Shown one piece after another: positions 26,352-35,232 of a stretch of 64,000 bases of DNA. The translations under genes were made by a program, and so were the position numbers. The stretch's first letter is position 1. Each line of letters begins with the position of its first letter. The notes beneath the pieces are model-generated. The model worked only from the letters and a program-made list of their open reading frames with translations. It was not told where the DNA came from and did not search any database. Origin of the DNA: Jeotgalicoccus saudimassiliensis (lineage in GTDB: Bacteria > Bacillota > Bacilli > Staphylococcales > Salinicoccaceae); assembly GCF_000756715.1 (NCBI RefSeq), contig NZ_CCSE01000001.1, forward strand, positions 806,001 through 870,000, read 5' to 3'.

Positions 26352-26411
26352 AAACCGCAACAAAATGTGCAGTGTTATAATTATTGCTACGTACGCATTT
26401 TATTGCGGTTT
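26352..26411 (+). promoter_or_regulatory. Long imperfect inverted repeat enclosing the resA -10 box
   Basis: AAACCGCAACAAAATG (26352-26367) pairs with CATTTTATTGCGGTTT (26396-26411) at 15 of 16 positions. The 28-nt interior contains TATAAT (26376-26381), the best -10 candidate for resA. No T run follows the second arm, so it is not a standard terminator. A transcript from the internal promoter would carry only the right arm, while read-through RNA from rluB could fold the entire hairpin. Confidence 0.55.
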
Positions 26412-26437
26412 ATATTAATTTGGAAAGGGGCCTGACG

Positions 26438-26968
26438 TTGAAAAAAGGAACTAGAAAAATTATTCGTACAGGTACAATTATTACAATTGCTGCGCTGCTC
26501 GGCATTACTTTGTATTTAAATTTGAGGGATGGCTCTCAAACGGTAAATGTCGGAGACGAAGCAGTCGATTTTAAACTGGAAACACTGGACGGCGAAGAGA
26601 TTCAGCTGTCTGAAATAACAAAAGACAAAGGTGTCATTGTTAACTTCTGGGGCACGTGGTGTAAGCCGTGCCGCGAAGAAATGCCGGAAATGAACCAGGT
26701 ATATAACGAAGGTCATGAAGACTACGAAATTATCGCTGTAAACGTCTCTGAAAACAAACAGCAGATTGAGCAGTTTATTTCAGGTCTTTCAGAAGACCTC
26801 GATTATCCAATCGCTTTAGATCCAAACCGCAGTGTCACGAAAGCTTACAATATCGGACCGCTGCCGACGACAATCGCGATTAACAAAGACGGTGTTGTCG
26901 TTAAAAAACAGGAATATCAACTGACTAAAGAGGATATCTACACATTTATAGATGAATCTCTGGAATAG
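26438..26968 (+). CDS. resA: Thiol-disulfide oxidoreductase ResA
   Basis: A 176-residue membrane-anchored thioredoxin-like protein with a transmembrane helix at about residues 9-28 and the extracytoplasmic redox motif WGTWCKPCREEMPE (C75, C78). It keeps apocytochrome c heme-binding cysteines reduced. TTG 26438 is the start: AAAGGGG lies 7 nt upstream and the next residues are MKKGTRKIIR. The earlier in-frame ATG at 26384 would give an implausible leader. It is followed at 11 bp by resB. Confidence 0.93.
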   Translation: MKKGTRKIIRTGTIITIAALLGITLYLNLRDGSQTVNVGDEAVDFKLETLDGEEIQLSEITKDKGVIVNFWGTWCKPCREEMPEMNQVYNEGHEDYEIIAVNVSENKQQIEQFISGLSEDLDYPIALDPNRSVTKAYNIGPLPTTIAINKDGVVVKKQEYQLTKEDIYTFIDESLE

Positions 26969-26979
26969 GATGACCTAAC

Positions 26980-28617
26980 ATGGAACTTAAGGAAATACAA
27001 TGCAGTCACTGCGGTCATGAAAACCCGCCCGGCACCCAGCTGTGCCAGTCGTGCGGTAAAATGATCAATGAAGACTACGACAAGAAAAAAATTAAAGACC
27101 TGATGCGCTACGACGGAAGTGCCGTGCGTTCGAAAGTCCGCTCTCAGAGTATCTTTGATAAAATCTGGAACTTCTTCACTTCCATTAAAGTCGGCGTAGC
27201 CATTATCGCAGTTATCGCGATATCCGCAGCAATCGGGACGATTCTTCCGCAGGAATACTTCATTCCGATCGGTGCAGACCCGCTTGAGCACTATACAGAA
27301 CATTACGGAACGTTCGGACGTCTGTACTACGAGCTCGGCTTTACACAGCTCTATTCATCATGGTGGTTTGTACTGCTGATGGGAATGCTTGCACTGTCAC
27401 TCGTTGCAGCAAGTATTGACCGCGGTGTGCCGCTTTATAAATCTTTAAAGAATCAGCGCGTTAAAAAGCACGCTTCATTCTTTAAACGCCAGCGTCTGTT
27501 TTCGGAATACGATTCAGCAGACACAGCACCGGAACTTGCAAAGTCATTTGAACAGAAAAAGTACAAACTGAGAACTGACGGAGAGCACTACCTGTTTGAA
27601 AAAGGCCGCCTGTCCAGATGGGGCCCTTACATTAACCACACAGGTTTAATCATCCTGCTTATTGGAAGCATGCTTAGATTTTTCCCGGGAGTGTATATCG
27701 ATGAAATCATCTATGCACAGGAAGGTGAAACAGTCAGCATTCCGACAACAGACGGCAAGTACTACATGCGTAACGACGGTTTCACACTCGATACATACGA
27801 TGAAGAAGCCGGCACTGTATTTGATGAGTCACTGCAGAATAACCAGGCCATGACGATCAGTAACTTCCAGACGGATATTACAATGTTTGAAAATAAAACA
27901 GCGGATATCGTCGGCTCTAAACCGGAACTGGAAGAGATTGAAGACTACAGCATCCGCGTCAATCATCCGTACCGCTTTGACGATTACGAACTGTACCAGT
28001 CAAGCTACGACAACTCGCAGATGAAATCGATGACGTTCAGACTTGAAGATTCAGAAGGCAGCGTTATCGGTGAAAACTTTGAAGTAAATCTCGACGATCC
28101 GGCAGACAGCTACAAAATCACTGAAGACATTACTGTCAATATGAAGGCCTATTCACCGGACTTCCTGGAAATCGATGAGAACGGTACACTGATATCAGCC
28201 ACACCGGTGCCGACGAACCCGGCATTCGTCTTTGAAGTTGCAGCAGGCGGGGAGAACGAACTGAGTCTCCTGCAGATTATGAACTCAACGAATATTACCA
28301 AGGACAACGAGTACAGCATTAAATTCGTCGAAGCTGAACAGCATATGGCGAGTGTACTGACATTGAAAAAAGACCTGGCAATGCCGATCATTGCTGTTGG
28401 ATTTGTTATTTTCCTGATTGGGCTGTTTATCGGTTCGTACATTAACCACCGCAGAATCTGGATTAATGCAGAAGACGGTACGATGAATCTCGCAGCTCAC
28501 ACAAATAAAAACTACTTCGGCATGAAGAAGGAAATGGATGAAGTACTGGAATCCCACAATCTTCACGAAGTGTTCGACAAACAGGCAAAAGAGGAAAATG
28601 ACAAGCTGAAAGGATAG
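26980..28617 (+). CDS. resB: Cytochrome c biogenesis protein ResB
   Basis: A 545-residue membrane protein of the System II heme-handling complex. A short zinc-ribbon-like start (CSHCGHENPPGTQLCQSCG) is followed by transmembrane segments around residues 72-90, 130-150 and 220-240, a large extracytoplasmic domain, and a last segment near the C-terminus (AMPIIAVGFVIFLIGLFIGS). With ResC it delivers heme to apocytochrome c. It is in one transcription unit with resA and resC. Confidence 0.93.
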   Translation: MELKEIQCSHCGHENPPGTQLCQSCGKMINEDYDKKKIKDLMRYDGSAVRSKVRSQSIFDKIWNFFTSIKVGVAIIAVIAISAAIGTILPQEYFIPIGADPLEHYTEHYGTFGRLYYELGFTQLYSSWWFVLLMGMLALSLVAASIDRGVPLYKSLKNQRVKKHASFFKRQRLFSEYDSADTAPELAKSFEQKKYKLRTDGEHYLFEKGRLSRWGPYINHTGLIILLIGSMLRFFPGVYIDEIIYAQEGETVSIPTTDGKYYMRNDGFTLDTYDEEAGTVFDESLQNNQAMTISNFQTDITMFENKTADIVGSKPELEEIEDYSIRVNHPYRFDDYELYQSSYDNSQMKSMTFRLEDSEGSVIGENFEVNLDDPADSYKITEDITVNMKAYSPDFLEIDENGTLISATPVPTNPAFVFEVAAGGENELSLLQIMNSTNITKDNEYSIKFVEAEQHMASVLTLKKDLAMPIIAVGFVIFLIGLFIGSYINHRRIWINAEDGTMNLAAHTNKNYFGMKKEMDEVLESHNLHEVFDKQAKEENDKLKG

Positions 28618-28627
28618 TGTTTAATTT

Positions 28628-29833
28628 ATGGATGCAACATTTTTATCACTGAGCAACACACTGATATATATCGCATTTATTATGCTCTTAGTGGCACTCG
28701 TGCCGCTGGCGGTAAGTGTTAAGGAAAAATCTGAGTCACACAAGTTCGAAAAAATTGCAATCTGGATGATCAGCATCGCATTCGTGATGGAACTCGCATA
28801 CTTCATCCTCCGCTGGATGGCAACAGGACATGCACCGGTTTCAAACATGTATGAATTTATCGCGATGTTCTCGATCATGCTGATTGGCGGATATTTAATT
28901 ACGTATCACTATTTCAAATCGAAAGTCTTCGGACTGTTCGCCATTCCAATTTCGCTGCTGCTGCTGGCATACGGCAGTTTGTTCTCTACAGACGTTCAGC
29001 CGCTGATTCCGGCACTGCAGAGTAACTGGCTGGCTATTCACGTTATTACAGTGACATTGTCTTATGGTATACTGTCAATGAGTGCAGTAGCAGGACTTAT
29101 CTACCTGATAAAAGCAATTCCTGCAGAAGAAAATTCATGGCGCGCACGCTCGCTGGAACTGATCATGTTCGGAATTCTTACAGTCATTATGTACATGGTT
29201 ACAACAGTATTTATGCAGAACATTATCGGTTACAACGATGAGTTCTACTATACTGACCAGCAGGGCCAGCAGGTAATTGCAGAGTATCACCTGCCGAGTC
29301 TCGTGAACTACAACGAAGCAATTCCGGTCAGTCATGTCGGAGACAATGAATATGAGCCGGCAGACCACTTCCACCTTGGAATCGACCTGCCGCCGGTAAT
29401 TAAGGCACACACTTTAAATACAGTAATATGGTCAATTATTGTCGGTTTAATTACGTACGGGATCGTTCGTCTGATTATTAGAAAACGACTGTTCACGCTT
29501 GTTAAGCCGTTAACTAAAAAGGCCGATCTTGCATTGATGGATGAAATTGGCTACCGTTCAGTTATTATCGGTTTCCCGCTGTTTGCACTCGGAGGCATTT
29601 TCTTCGCTGCAATATGGGCTCAGATTGCATGGAGCAGATTCTGGGGCTGGGATCCGAAAGAAACGTGGGCATTCATCACATTTATGTTCTATACAATTTT
29701 CCTTCACCTCCGCTTAAACCGCGGTTATGAAGGTGAGAAGTCTGCATGGTTAGCCGTAGGCGGGTTCATTCTTATTCTGTTCAACCTGATTGCGATTAAC
29801 TTAATTGTAGCCGGCCTGCATTCGTACGCATAA
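28628..29833 (+). CDS. resC: Cytochrome c biogenesis protein ResC (CcsB/CcsA type)
   Basis: A 401-residue polytopic membrane protein with the tryptophan-rich heme-binding WWD signature near the C-terminus (WSRFWGWDPKETWAFITF) and flanking histidines, including LAIHVITVTLSYG and FLHLRLNRGYEG. It forms the heme channel of System II with ResB. The resABC set serves the c-type heme site in QcrC at 51.4 kb. Confidence 0.93.
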   Translation: MDATFLSLSNTLIYIAFIMLLVALVPLAVSVKEKSESHKFEKIAIWMISIAFVMELAYFILRWMATGHAPVSNMYEFIAMFSIMLIGGYLITYHYFKSKVFGLFAIPISLLLLAYGSLFSTDVQPLIPALQSNWLAIHVITVTLSYGILSMSAVAGLIYLIKAIPAEENSWRARSLELIMFGILTVIMYMVTTVFMQNIIGYNDEFYYTDQQGQQVIAEYHLPSLVNYNEAIPVSHVGDNEYEPADHFHLGIDLPPVIKAHTLNTVIWSIIVGLITYGIVRLIIRKRLFTLVKPLTKKADLALMDEIGYRSVIIGFPLFALGGIFFAAIWAQIAWSRFWGWDPKETWAFITFMFYTIFLHLRLNRGYEGEKSAWLAVGGFILILFNLIAINLIVAGLHSYA

Positions 29834-29851
29834 TATGAAAAGAGGGTAATT

Positions 29852-30562
29852 ATGGCAGAAAAAATACTTTTAGTCGATGATGAAGAACGTATTCGTAAAT
29901 TGCTCAACCTGTACCTGACGAGAGAAGGGTACGAAATTACTGAAGCCGGAGACGGTAAAGAAGCACTGGAACTGGCACTACAGGAAGATTTCCATTGTAT
30001 TCTGCTCGATCTGATGATGCCTGAAATGGACGGGATTGAAGTTGCGAAAGAACTGCGCAAGGAAAAATCAACACCCGTCATTATGCTGACAGCTAAAGGC
30101 GAAGAGGCGGACCGCGTTGAAGGGCTTGAAGTCGGTGCCGACGATTATATCGTCAAGCCGTTTTCACCCCGTGAAGTCGTCTTAAGAGTAAAAGCAATAT
30201 TACGCCGTTCTTCCGAAACGGCATTTATCGAAAAAGATTCATCAGTGAAAGATATGATTGTTTATGAACACCTTGTGATCGACAACGACGCACACCGCGT
30301 GCTTGCCGATGACAAAAAAGTTAATTTAACACCGAAAGAATACGAACTGTTATTATTCCTAGCGAAGAGTCCTGATAAAGTATTTAACCGCGAAGAACTG
30401 CTGAAGGAAGTTTGGAACTATGACTTCTACGGCGACTTAAGAACAGTCGATACGCACGTCAAACGCCTCCGCGAGAAACTGAACAAAGTATCTCCGGAAG
30501 CGAGCCAGATGATTCACACAGTCTGGGGTATCGGCTATAAATTTGAGGTTAATGAAAAATGA
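29852..30562 (+). CDS. resD: Response regulator ResD (SrrA)
   Basis: A 236-residue OmpR-type regulator. The receiver domain carries D9, D10, phospho-acceptor D53 (LLDLMMPEMDG), T82-region and K104 motifs; the C-terminal winged helix contains LTPKEYELLLFLAKSPDKVF and VDTHVKRLREKL. It forms a redox/oxygen-responsive system with ResE controlling respiration genes (ResDE in Bacillus, SrrAB in Staphylococcus). Its stop overlaps the resE start (ATGA). Confidence 0.94.
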   Translation: MAEKILLVDDEERIRKLLNLYLTREGYEITEAGDGKEALELALQEDFHCILLDLMMPEMDGIEVAKELRKEKSTPVIMLTAKGEEADRVEGLEVGADDYIVKPFSPREVVLRVKAILRRSSETAFIEKDSSVKDMIVYEHLVIDNDAHRVLADDKKVNLTPKEYELLLFLAKSPDKVFNREELLKEVWNYDFYGDLRTVDTHVKRLREKLNKVSPEASQMIHTVWGIGYKFEVNEK

Positions 30563-32247
30563 GTTTTTTCTCCAGCGTTGTAACTAAACTGTGGTTTACT
30601 ATCTTAATGATAGTGACTACAGTTTTAATTATATTATCGATCATTTTGAGTTTTTACTTCAGAAACTATGCGCTCAGCAGCACGGAGGACAACCTGGAAG
30701 AAGAGCTGACGCGGATAGAAAACGTGGTACTCAGCAACCACACTCTGGACTTAAACGACTCATATCTTGCATCCGAAGAAAATCTGATCATATACTCGGA
30801 CGGGCAGTTTATCGCGGGAAGCAGCCAGGTCGCCGAGGAAATCTACAATGAGATGACGAAGTCAAATCTGTCGAGCAGCACGTTTATCGTACACGATATT
30901 AACGACCGTGAATTTATGGTTAAGGTATCCGATTTAAGCGAGTACTTTGAATCCGACACGGCCATTATTAAATACAGCGATCTCGATGCGCTGAACCAGT
31001 CCTTTTTAACAGTCCTGATTATTTTAATTATTACAGCGGCGATACTGTTTTTAATTACGACATTTTTCGCGTTCTTTCTTATATCGAGAATTACAAAACC
31101 GCTTATCGCGCTGAAGAACTCGTCGTTCTCTACAGCAGCAGGAAATTACAACCAGCTGAAAGTCACATCGCGCGATGAAATCGGCGAACTGACACTGGCA
31201 TTTAACAAGATGAACGACAACATTAAAAATACAATTACCGAGCTGACACACGAAAAAAACCTCCGGGAGACTGTGTTCTCATCTCTGTCAAACGGTATTC
31301 TGTACTTTGATACCGAAGCACGTCCTGTCTATTCGAACGAACCGGGCCGGACTTATTACGACATGTTCCGGCAAAACGGCGAAGCCTTCGAATACTTTAA
31401 GCGTTTAATTATCGACGTGTCGGCAGCCGATGAAAACCATCTCGAACGTCTGGATATTGACGACCTTCATCTGCAGCTTGCGATGTCCCCGGTAAAATCA
31501 GCGGAAGAACAAAACGGGGTAACCGTCCTGATCCGCGATATTACCGACGAATACAATACAGAGAAAATGCGCACCGACTTTATTTCCAGCGTATCCCACG
31601 AACTGAAAACGCCGATGGTGATGCTGAGCGGATATTCGGAAGCGCTGCTCGATGACATCGTGACCGACCCGGAAGAGATTAAGGATATGGTGTCGATTAT
31701 TAAAGACGAATCCGACCGCATGAACAAACTCGTCTCGGAACTCCTGATTATTGCACGCATGGATTCCGACGATGTGCTGTACGATATTAAACCGCAGAAC
31801 TTTAACACGCTGCTCGGTGAACTTTATCAGCGTTTCGATTACAAGCTGAAAGAAAACGGCATCGGTATTAACGTAACCGGCAGTGAAGAACCGGTCGAAT
31901 TCCCGTTCGACTACGATAAACTGAACCAGGTCTTCACAAACTTAATCGACAATGCAATACGCTATACAAAAGCAGGCGATACGATTACAATAAATATTGC
32001 AGAAGATGACACAGGCTGTGTGGAAATCAAAGTCAGCGACACCGGCACAGGTATAAAACGGGAAAATCTCAAACATATATTTGAGCGGTTTTACAAAGCC
32101 GATGAAGCACGGACGAGAGGTAAACACGGCACCGGGCTCGGACTGTATATCGTAAGCAACATTATCACGAAGCACGGCGGGACGATAACAGCAGACAGCA
32201 TCTTCGGTGAAGGTACAACATTTACAATTAAACTGCCTAAAGAATAG
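30559..32247 (+). CDS. resE: Sensor histidine kinase ResE (SrrB)
   Basis: A 562-residue kinase with transmembrane helix 1 (about 12-34), an extracytoplasmic sensor region (35-148), helix 2 (about 150-175), a HAMP domain (176-228), a PAS-like segment (about 235-325), a DHp domain with phospho-accepting H347 (SVSHELKTPMVM), and an ATPase domain with N box NLIDNAIRYT, G1 DTGTGIKRENL and G2 GKHGTGLGLYI. It is coupled to resD. It belongs to the redox-sensing ResE/SrrB group. Confidence 0.94.
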   Translation: MSFFSSVVTKLWFTILMIVTTVLIILSIILSFYFRNYALSSTEDNLEEELTRIENVVLSNHTLDLNDSYLASEENLIIYSDGQFIAGSSQVAEEIYNEMTKSNLSSSTFIVHDINDREFMVKVSDLSEYFESDTAIIKYSDLDALNQSFLTVLIILIITAAILFLITTFFAFFLISRITKPLIALKNSSFSTAAGNYNQLKVTSRDEIGELTLAFNKMNDNIKNTITELTHEKNLRETVFSSLSNGILYFDTEARPVYSNEPGRTYYDMFRQNGEAFEYFKRLIIDVSAADENHLERLDIDDLHLQLAMSPVKSAEEQNGVTVLIRDITDEYNTEKMRTDFISSVSHELKTPMVMLSGYSEALLDDIVTDPEEIKDMVSIIKDESDRMNKLVSELLIIARMDSDDVLYDIKPQNFNTLLGELYQRFDYKLKENGIGINVTGSEEPVEFPFDYDKLNQVFTNLIDNAIRYTKAGDTITINIAEDDTGCVEIKVSDTGTGIKRENLKHIFERFYKADEARTRGKHGTGLGLYIVSNIITKHGGTITADSIFGEGTTFTIKLPKE

Positions 32248-32262
32248 AAAGGAATGAGCCAT

Positions 32263-32817
32263 TTGGACAGACAGCGCTTGAGAAAAATTATTTACATCAG
32301 TATATTGAGTGCACTGGCATTCATTCTGATGCTGATACAATTTCCGCTGCCGTTCCTGCCGCCATTTTTAATGCTTGATCTGTCGGACATCCCGGCCTTC
32401 ATCGGTTTCATACTCTTTGGAGGCATCGGCGGCTCGCTGATCATCATTATGAAAATTGTGCTATACAGCATACTTATGGCAAGCGAACCCATCGGTCCCA
32501 TCGCCAACATGCTCGCAGCATTTTCATTCCTGCTGCCGGTATACTTTTTCTACTACAGACGAAAAACAGCGAAAAGCCTAATTATGGGATTCATTGCGGG
32601 AACTATTGTGCTGACAGTCGCACTCGCAGTACTCAACTACTTTGTGCTGCTGCCGGCATACGGTATAATCGTCGACCAGACGGACGTCATCAACAACCTC
32701 CGTACGATAATTACAGCGGGAATTATTCCGTTCAATATCGTTAAGGGAATCATTTTAAGTCTGGTATGCTATGTCATTTATAAAAAAGCAATTCCTGTTC
32801 TGATGAACAGACAATAA
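32263..32817 (+). CDS. ribU: Riboflavin ECF transporter substrate-binding component RibU
   Basis: A 184-residue hydrophobic S component with about six transmembrane segments. The riboflavin-site segment LDLSDIPAFIGFILFGGIGG and the N-terminal basic KIIYISILSALAFILM are typical of RibU/FmnP. ATG 32254 is directly abutted by its ribosome box AAAGGA, whereas TTG 32263 lies 9 nt after it, so TTG is favoured. It starts close behind resE, and no FMN riboswitch fits in the gap. Confidence 0.88.
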   Translation: MDRQRLRKIIYISILSALAFILMLIQFPLPFLPPFLMLDLSDIPAFIGFILFGGIGGSLIIIMKIVLYSILMASEPIGPIANMLAAFSFLLPVYFFYYRRKTAKSLIMGFIAGTIVLTVALAVLNYFVLLPAYGIIVDQTDVINNLRTIITAGIIPFNIVKGIILSLVCYVIYKKAIPVLMNRQ

Positions 32818-32828
32818 CAGGAAAATCA

Positions 32829-32861
32829 CCCGGCACTGAGTGAAGTGGCGGGGGGTTTTTT
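32829..32861 (+). terminator. Rho-independent terminator after ribU
   Basis: A 9-bp stem with one mismatch (32829-32837 with 32844-32852) is followed by a G run and six T residues (32856-32861). It ends the res-ribU transcript just before array 2. Confidence 0.65.
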
Positions 32862-32883
32862 GTGGGATTGGGGGTGGGGACGT

Positions 32884-33546
32884 GGAACCGCCGTTGTCAT
32901 CCGGGGACGCTCGGTTCACAACGGGAAACTGCCGTTGTCATTCGGGGCTGCTCGGTTTACAACAGGGAACCGCCGTTGTCATCCGGGGCTGCTCGGTTTA
33001 CAACAGGAAACTGCCGTTGTCATCCGGGAGCGCTCGGTTTACAACGGGGAACCGCCGTTGTCATTCGGGGCTGCTCGGTTTACAACAGGGAACCGCCGTT
33101 GTCATTCGGGGACGCTCGGTTCACAACGGGAAACTGCCGTTGTCATTCGGAACCGCCCGGTTCACAACAGGAAACCGCCGTTGTCACTCGGAACCGCCCG
33201 GTTCACAACAGGAAACCGCCGTTGTCATTCGGGGCTGCTCGGTTTACAACAGGGAAACGCCGTTGTCATCCGGGGCTGCTCGGTTTACAACAGGGAACCG
33301 CCGTTGTCATCCGGGGACGCGCGGTTCACAACAGGCAACCGCCGTTGTCATTCGGGGACGCCCGGTTTACAACGGGAAACTGCCGTTGTCATTCGGGGAC
33401 GCTCGGTTTACAACAGGAAACTGCCGTTGTCACTCGGGGACGCTTGGTTCACAACAGGGAAACTGCCGTTGTCATTCAGGACCACTCGATTCACAACAGG
33501 CAACCGCCGTTGTCATCCGGAACCACACGGTTCACAACAGGGAGCG
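32884..33546. repeat. Tandem array 2: sixteen 41-bp units
   Basis: The anchor GCCGTTGTCA, or a close variant, recurs at 32890 and then every 41 bp through 33423, followed by one 42-bp step to 33465 and a last copy at 33506. A unit reads GCCGTTGTCATTCGGGG, then ACGCTCGGTTTACAACAGGG, then AACC. Recurrent variants are GGGGACGC, GGGGCTGC or GGAACCGC, and TTCACAACGGG or TTTACAACAGG. ACAACGG and CCGTTGT across unit junctions form a 7-bp hairpin with a 7-nt loop in perfect copies. It sits between ribU and the convergent ferredoxin gene. All three plus frames are open, which produces spurious ORFs of 262-305 codons. Confidence 0.95.
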
Positions 33547-33583
33547 ACCGCCAAACCAAACACCCAACCCAACCGCATCAAAC

Positions 33584-33619
33584 AAAAAAGGACAGAACCA
33601 CCGGGGTCCCATCCTTTTA
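33584..33619 (-). terminator. Probable terminator of the ferredoxin gene
   Basis: AAAAGGA (33586-33592) pairs with TCCTTTT (33612-33618), with further interior G-C pairs, and the six A residues on the plus strand give a T run for minus-strand RNA. The interior is irregular, so confidence is moderate. Confidence 0.45.
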
Positions 33620-33631
33620 TCTGGTTAAATT

Positions 33632-33898
<267 letters not shown>

Positions 33899-33910
33899 TT
33901 AACGTTTACG

Positions 33911-33968
33911 ATTAGTTCATAACTAATATTAAGAGAAAATCGAAAAATTATCAATGAACAATCATTGA
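33911..33968 (-). promoter_or_regulatory. fer promoter with two palindromes
   Basis: On the minus strand TTGATA (plus 33949-33954) and TAATAT (plus 33926-33931) are 17 bp apart. A 17-bp palindrome, ATTAGTT-CAT-AACTAAT (33911-33927), lies at and just downstream of the -10 box, and a second, TCAATGA-ACAA-TCATTGA (33951-33968), overlaps the -35 box. Both arms of both palindromes are perfect. This arrangement suggests operator sites, but the regulator is unknown. Confidence 0.6.
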
Positions 33969-34002
33969 ATTCGTCAACAATACACCTGAAGTATGATTAC
34001 TC

Positions 34003-34031
34003 TTTAAATGTCCATACAAACAATATATAAT
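34003..34031 (+). promoter_or_regulatory. Candidate sigma-A promoter for the ebpS-like gene
   Basis: TTTAAA (34003-34008) and TATAAT (34026-34031) are separated by 17 bp, 35 bp before the ATG of the next gene. The -35 match is weak (4 of 6). Confidence 0.45.
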
Positions 34032-34065
34032 TAAATCAAGAATCAAGTTACTAGGAGAATGCGCT

Positions 34066-35214
34066 ATGAAAGATGATTTTTACAAAGATATTAAGCATAA
34101 GCGTGCACAGGATGAGAAATCTAGTAAAACAAGTGCAGGTAACAAAAAGTCAGATAATGAGCCTAAAGAAACTTTGAGCCGCAGTGCACGACATAAATCC
34201 AAAGATGCCGGCGACAGTAAACAGCCGGATAAAAAAGTGCCGCCGAAAAAACAGCAGCAGAAAGAGAATAACTTTACCGATAAGCTGAAAGGCTATTTCA
34301 CCGCTGAAAACGCAGCAAAAGGGAAGGCACTGTTTGCCGGAACTCTCGCTTCATATCAGCAACGCATAAAAAATGAACTTAAGATTTCAAAAGAGAAACT
34401 CGGCAGCATCACTGCCGCGAAGGGGACTGTTAAAAGGCCTCAAAAAAACAGCGGTGACAAAGATAAAAAGAAGCGTATGCTTCCGTGGGTTTTTGGCGTC
34501 CTGATTTTACTGCCGATTACAATCTTACTGGCATTTTTAATCTTTTCGAACTTCTGGCCGTCGCTGAATGATGAAATTCAGACGGCGAACGAAGGCACAA
34601 CAGAAGAAACAGCTGATAGCGGAAATGGAGATAGCGGTGCTGAAGACGGGACGGACAATGCTGAAGGTTTCAACGAAGAACTTGAAGCTCAAAAAGCCGA
34701 GCACGAACGCCGCCTTGCAGAAAACCGCAATGAAGATCTGAGTACGAAGAACATCGATACAAATTATTCACAGGAAGAACTTCTCGAACTCGAAGAAGCT
34801 GCACTTGCTGCGATCCGCAGCAAGGAAGATGGTTCAGATGACGCTGACGAAAAGAAATCTGACAGCACTGAACCTGAATCAGAATCAGACACAGCAGCGG
34901 ATGCAGAAGAAGACTCCGATTCCGATCAGGCATCACAGCAGTCGGAATCAGAATCTCAGGAATCGAAATCCCAGTCACAGCAGCAGACAGAAACTGAAGC
35001 TGCAGACAGCAGTACAGAAACGGATGCCAATACCAATTCTGCAGAAACACAAAACGCAAATGCTTCACATGTCGTTACACCGGAAGATAACCTCTACCGT
35101 ATAGCAATCCGGTACTACGGTGACGGCAGCGCTGAAAACGTTCAGCGCATCATGGAAGCAAACGGTGTCACACCGGACAGCCTGTCAATCGGGCAGGAAC
35201 TTATAATACCGTAA
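34066..35214 (+). CDS. ebpS: EbpS-like membrane LysM protein
   Basis: A 382-residue protein with a long basic, hydrophilic N-terminal region (about 1-138), a single transmembrane helix (about 141-166, LPWVFGVLILLPITILLAFL), a very acidic Ser/Glu/Asp/Gln-rich region (about 170-330), and a C-terminal LysM domain (HVVTPEDNLYRIAIRYYGDG to the end). This is the architecture of staphylococcal elastin-binding protein EbpS, found in the same place near cmk-rpsA, and is related to B. subtilis YpbE. LysM implies peptidoglycan binding; elastin binding is not implied. AGGAG precedes the ATG. Confidence 0.78.
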   Translation: MKDDFYKDIKHKRAQDEKSSKTSAGNKKSDNEPKETLSRSARHKSKDAGDSKQPDKKVPPKKQQQKENNFTDKLKGYFTAENAAKGKALFAGTLASYQQRIKNELKISKEKLGSITAAKGTVKRPQKNSGDKDKKKRMLPWVFGVLILLPITILLAFLIFSNFWPSLNDEIQTANEGTTEETADSGNGDSGAEDGTDNAEGFNEELEAQKAEHERRLAENRNEDLSTKNIDTNYSQEELLELEEAALAAIRSKEDGSDDADEKKSDSTEPESESDTAADAEEDSDSDQASQQSESESQESKSQSQQQTETEAADSSTETDANTNSAETQNANASHVVTPEDNLYRIAIRYYGDGSAENVQRIMEANGVTPDSLSIGQELIIP

Positions 35215-35232
35215 ATGAAAGTAGGCCATTAA

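Noticed and set aside
32248-32262. FMN riboswitch before ribU
   Set aside because: Only 15 bp separate resE and the chosen ribU start, too little for the conserved RFN fold.
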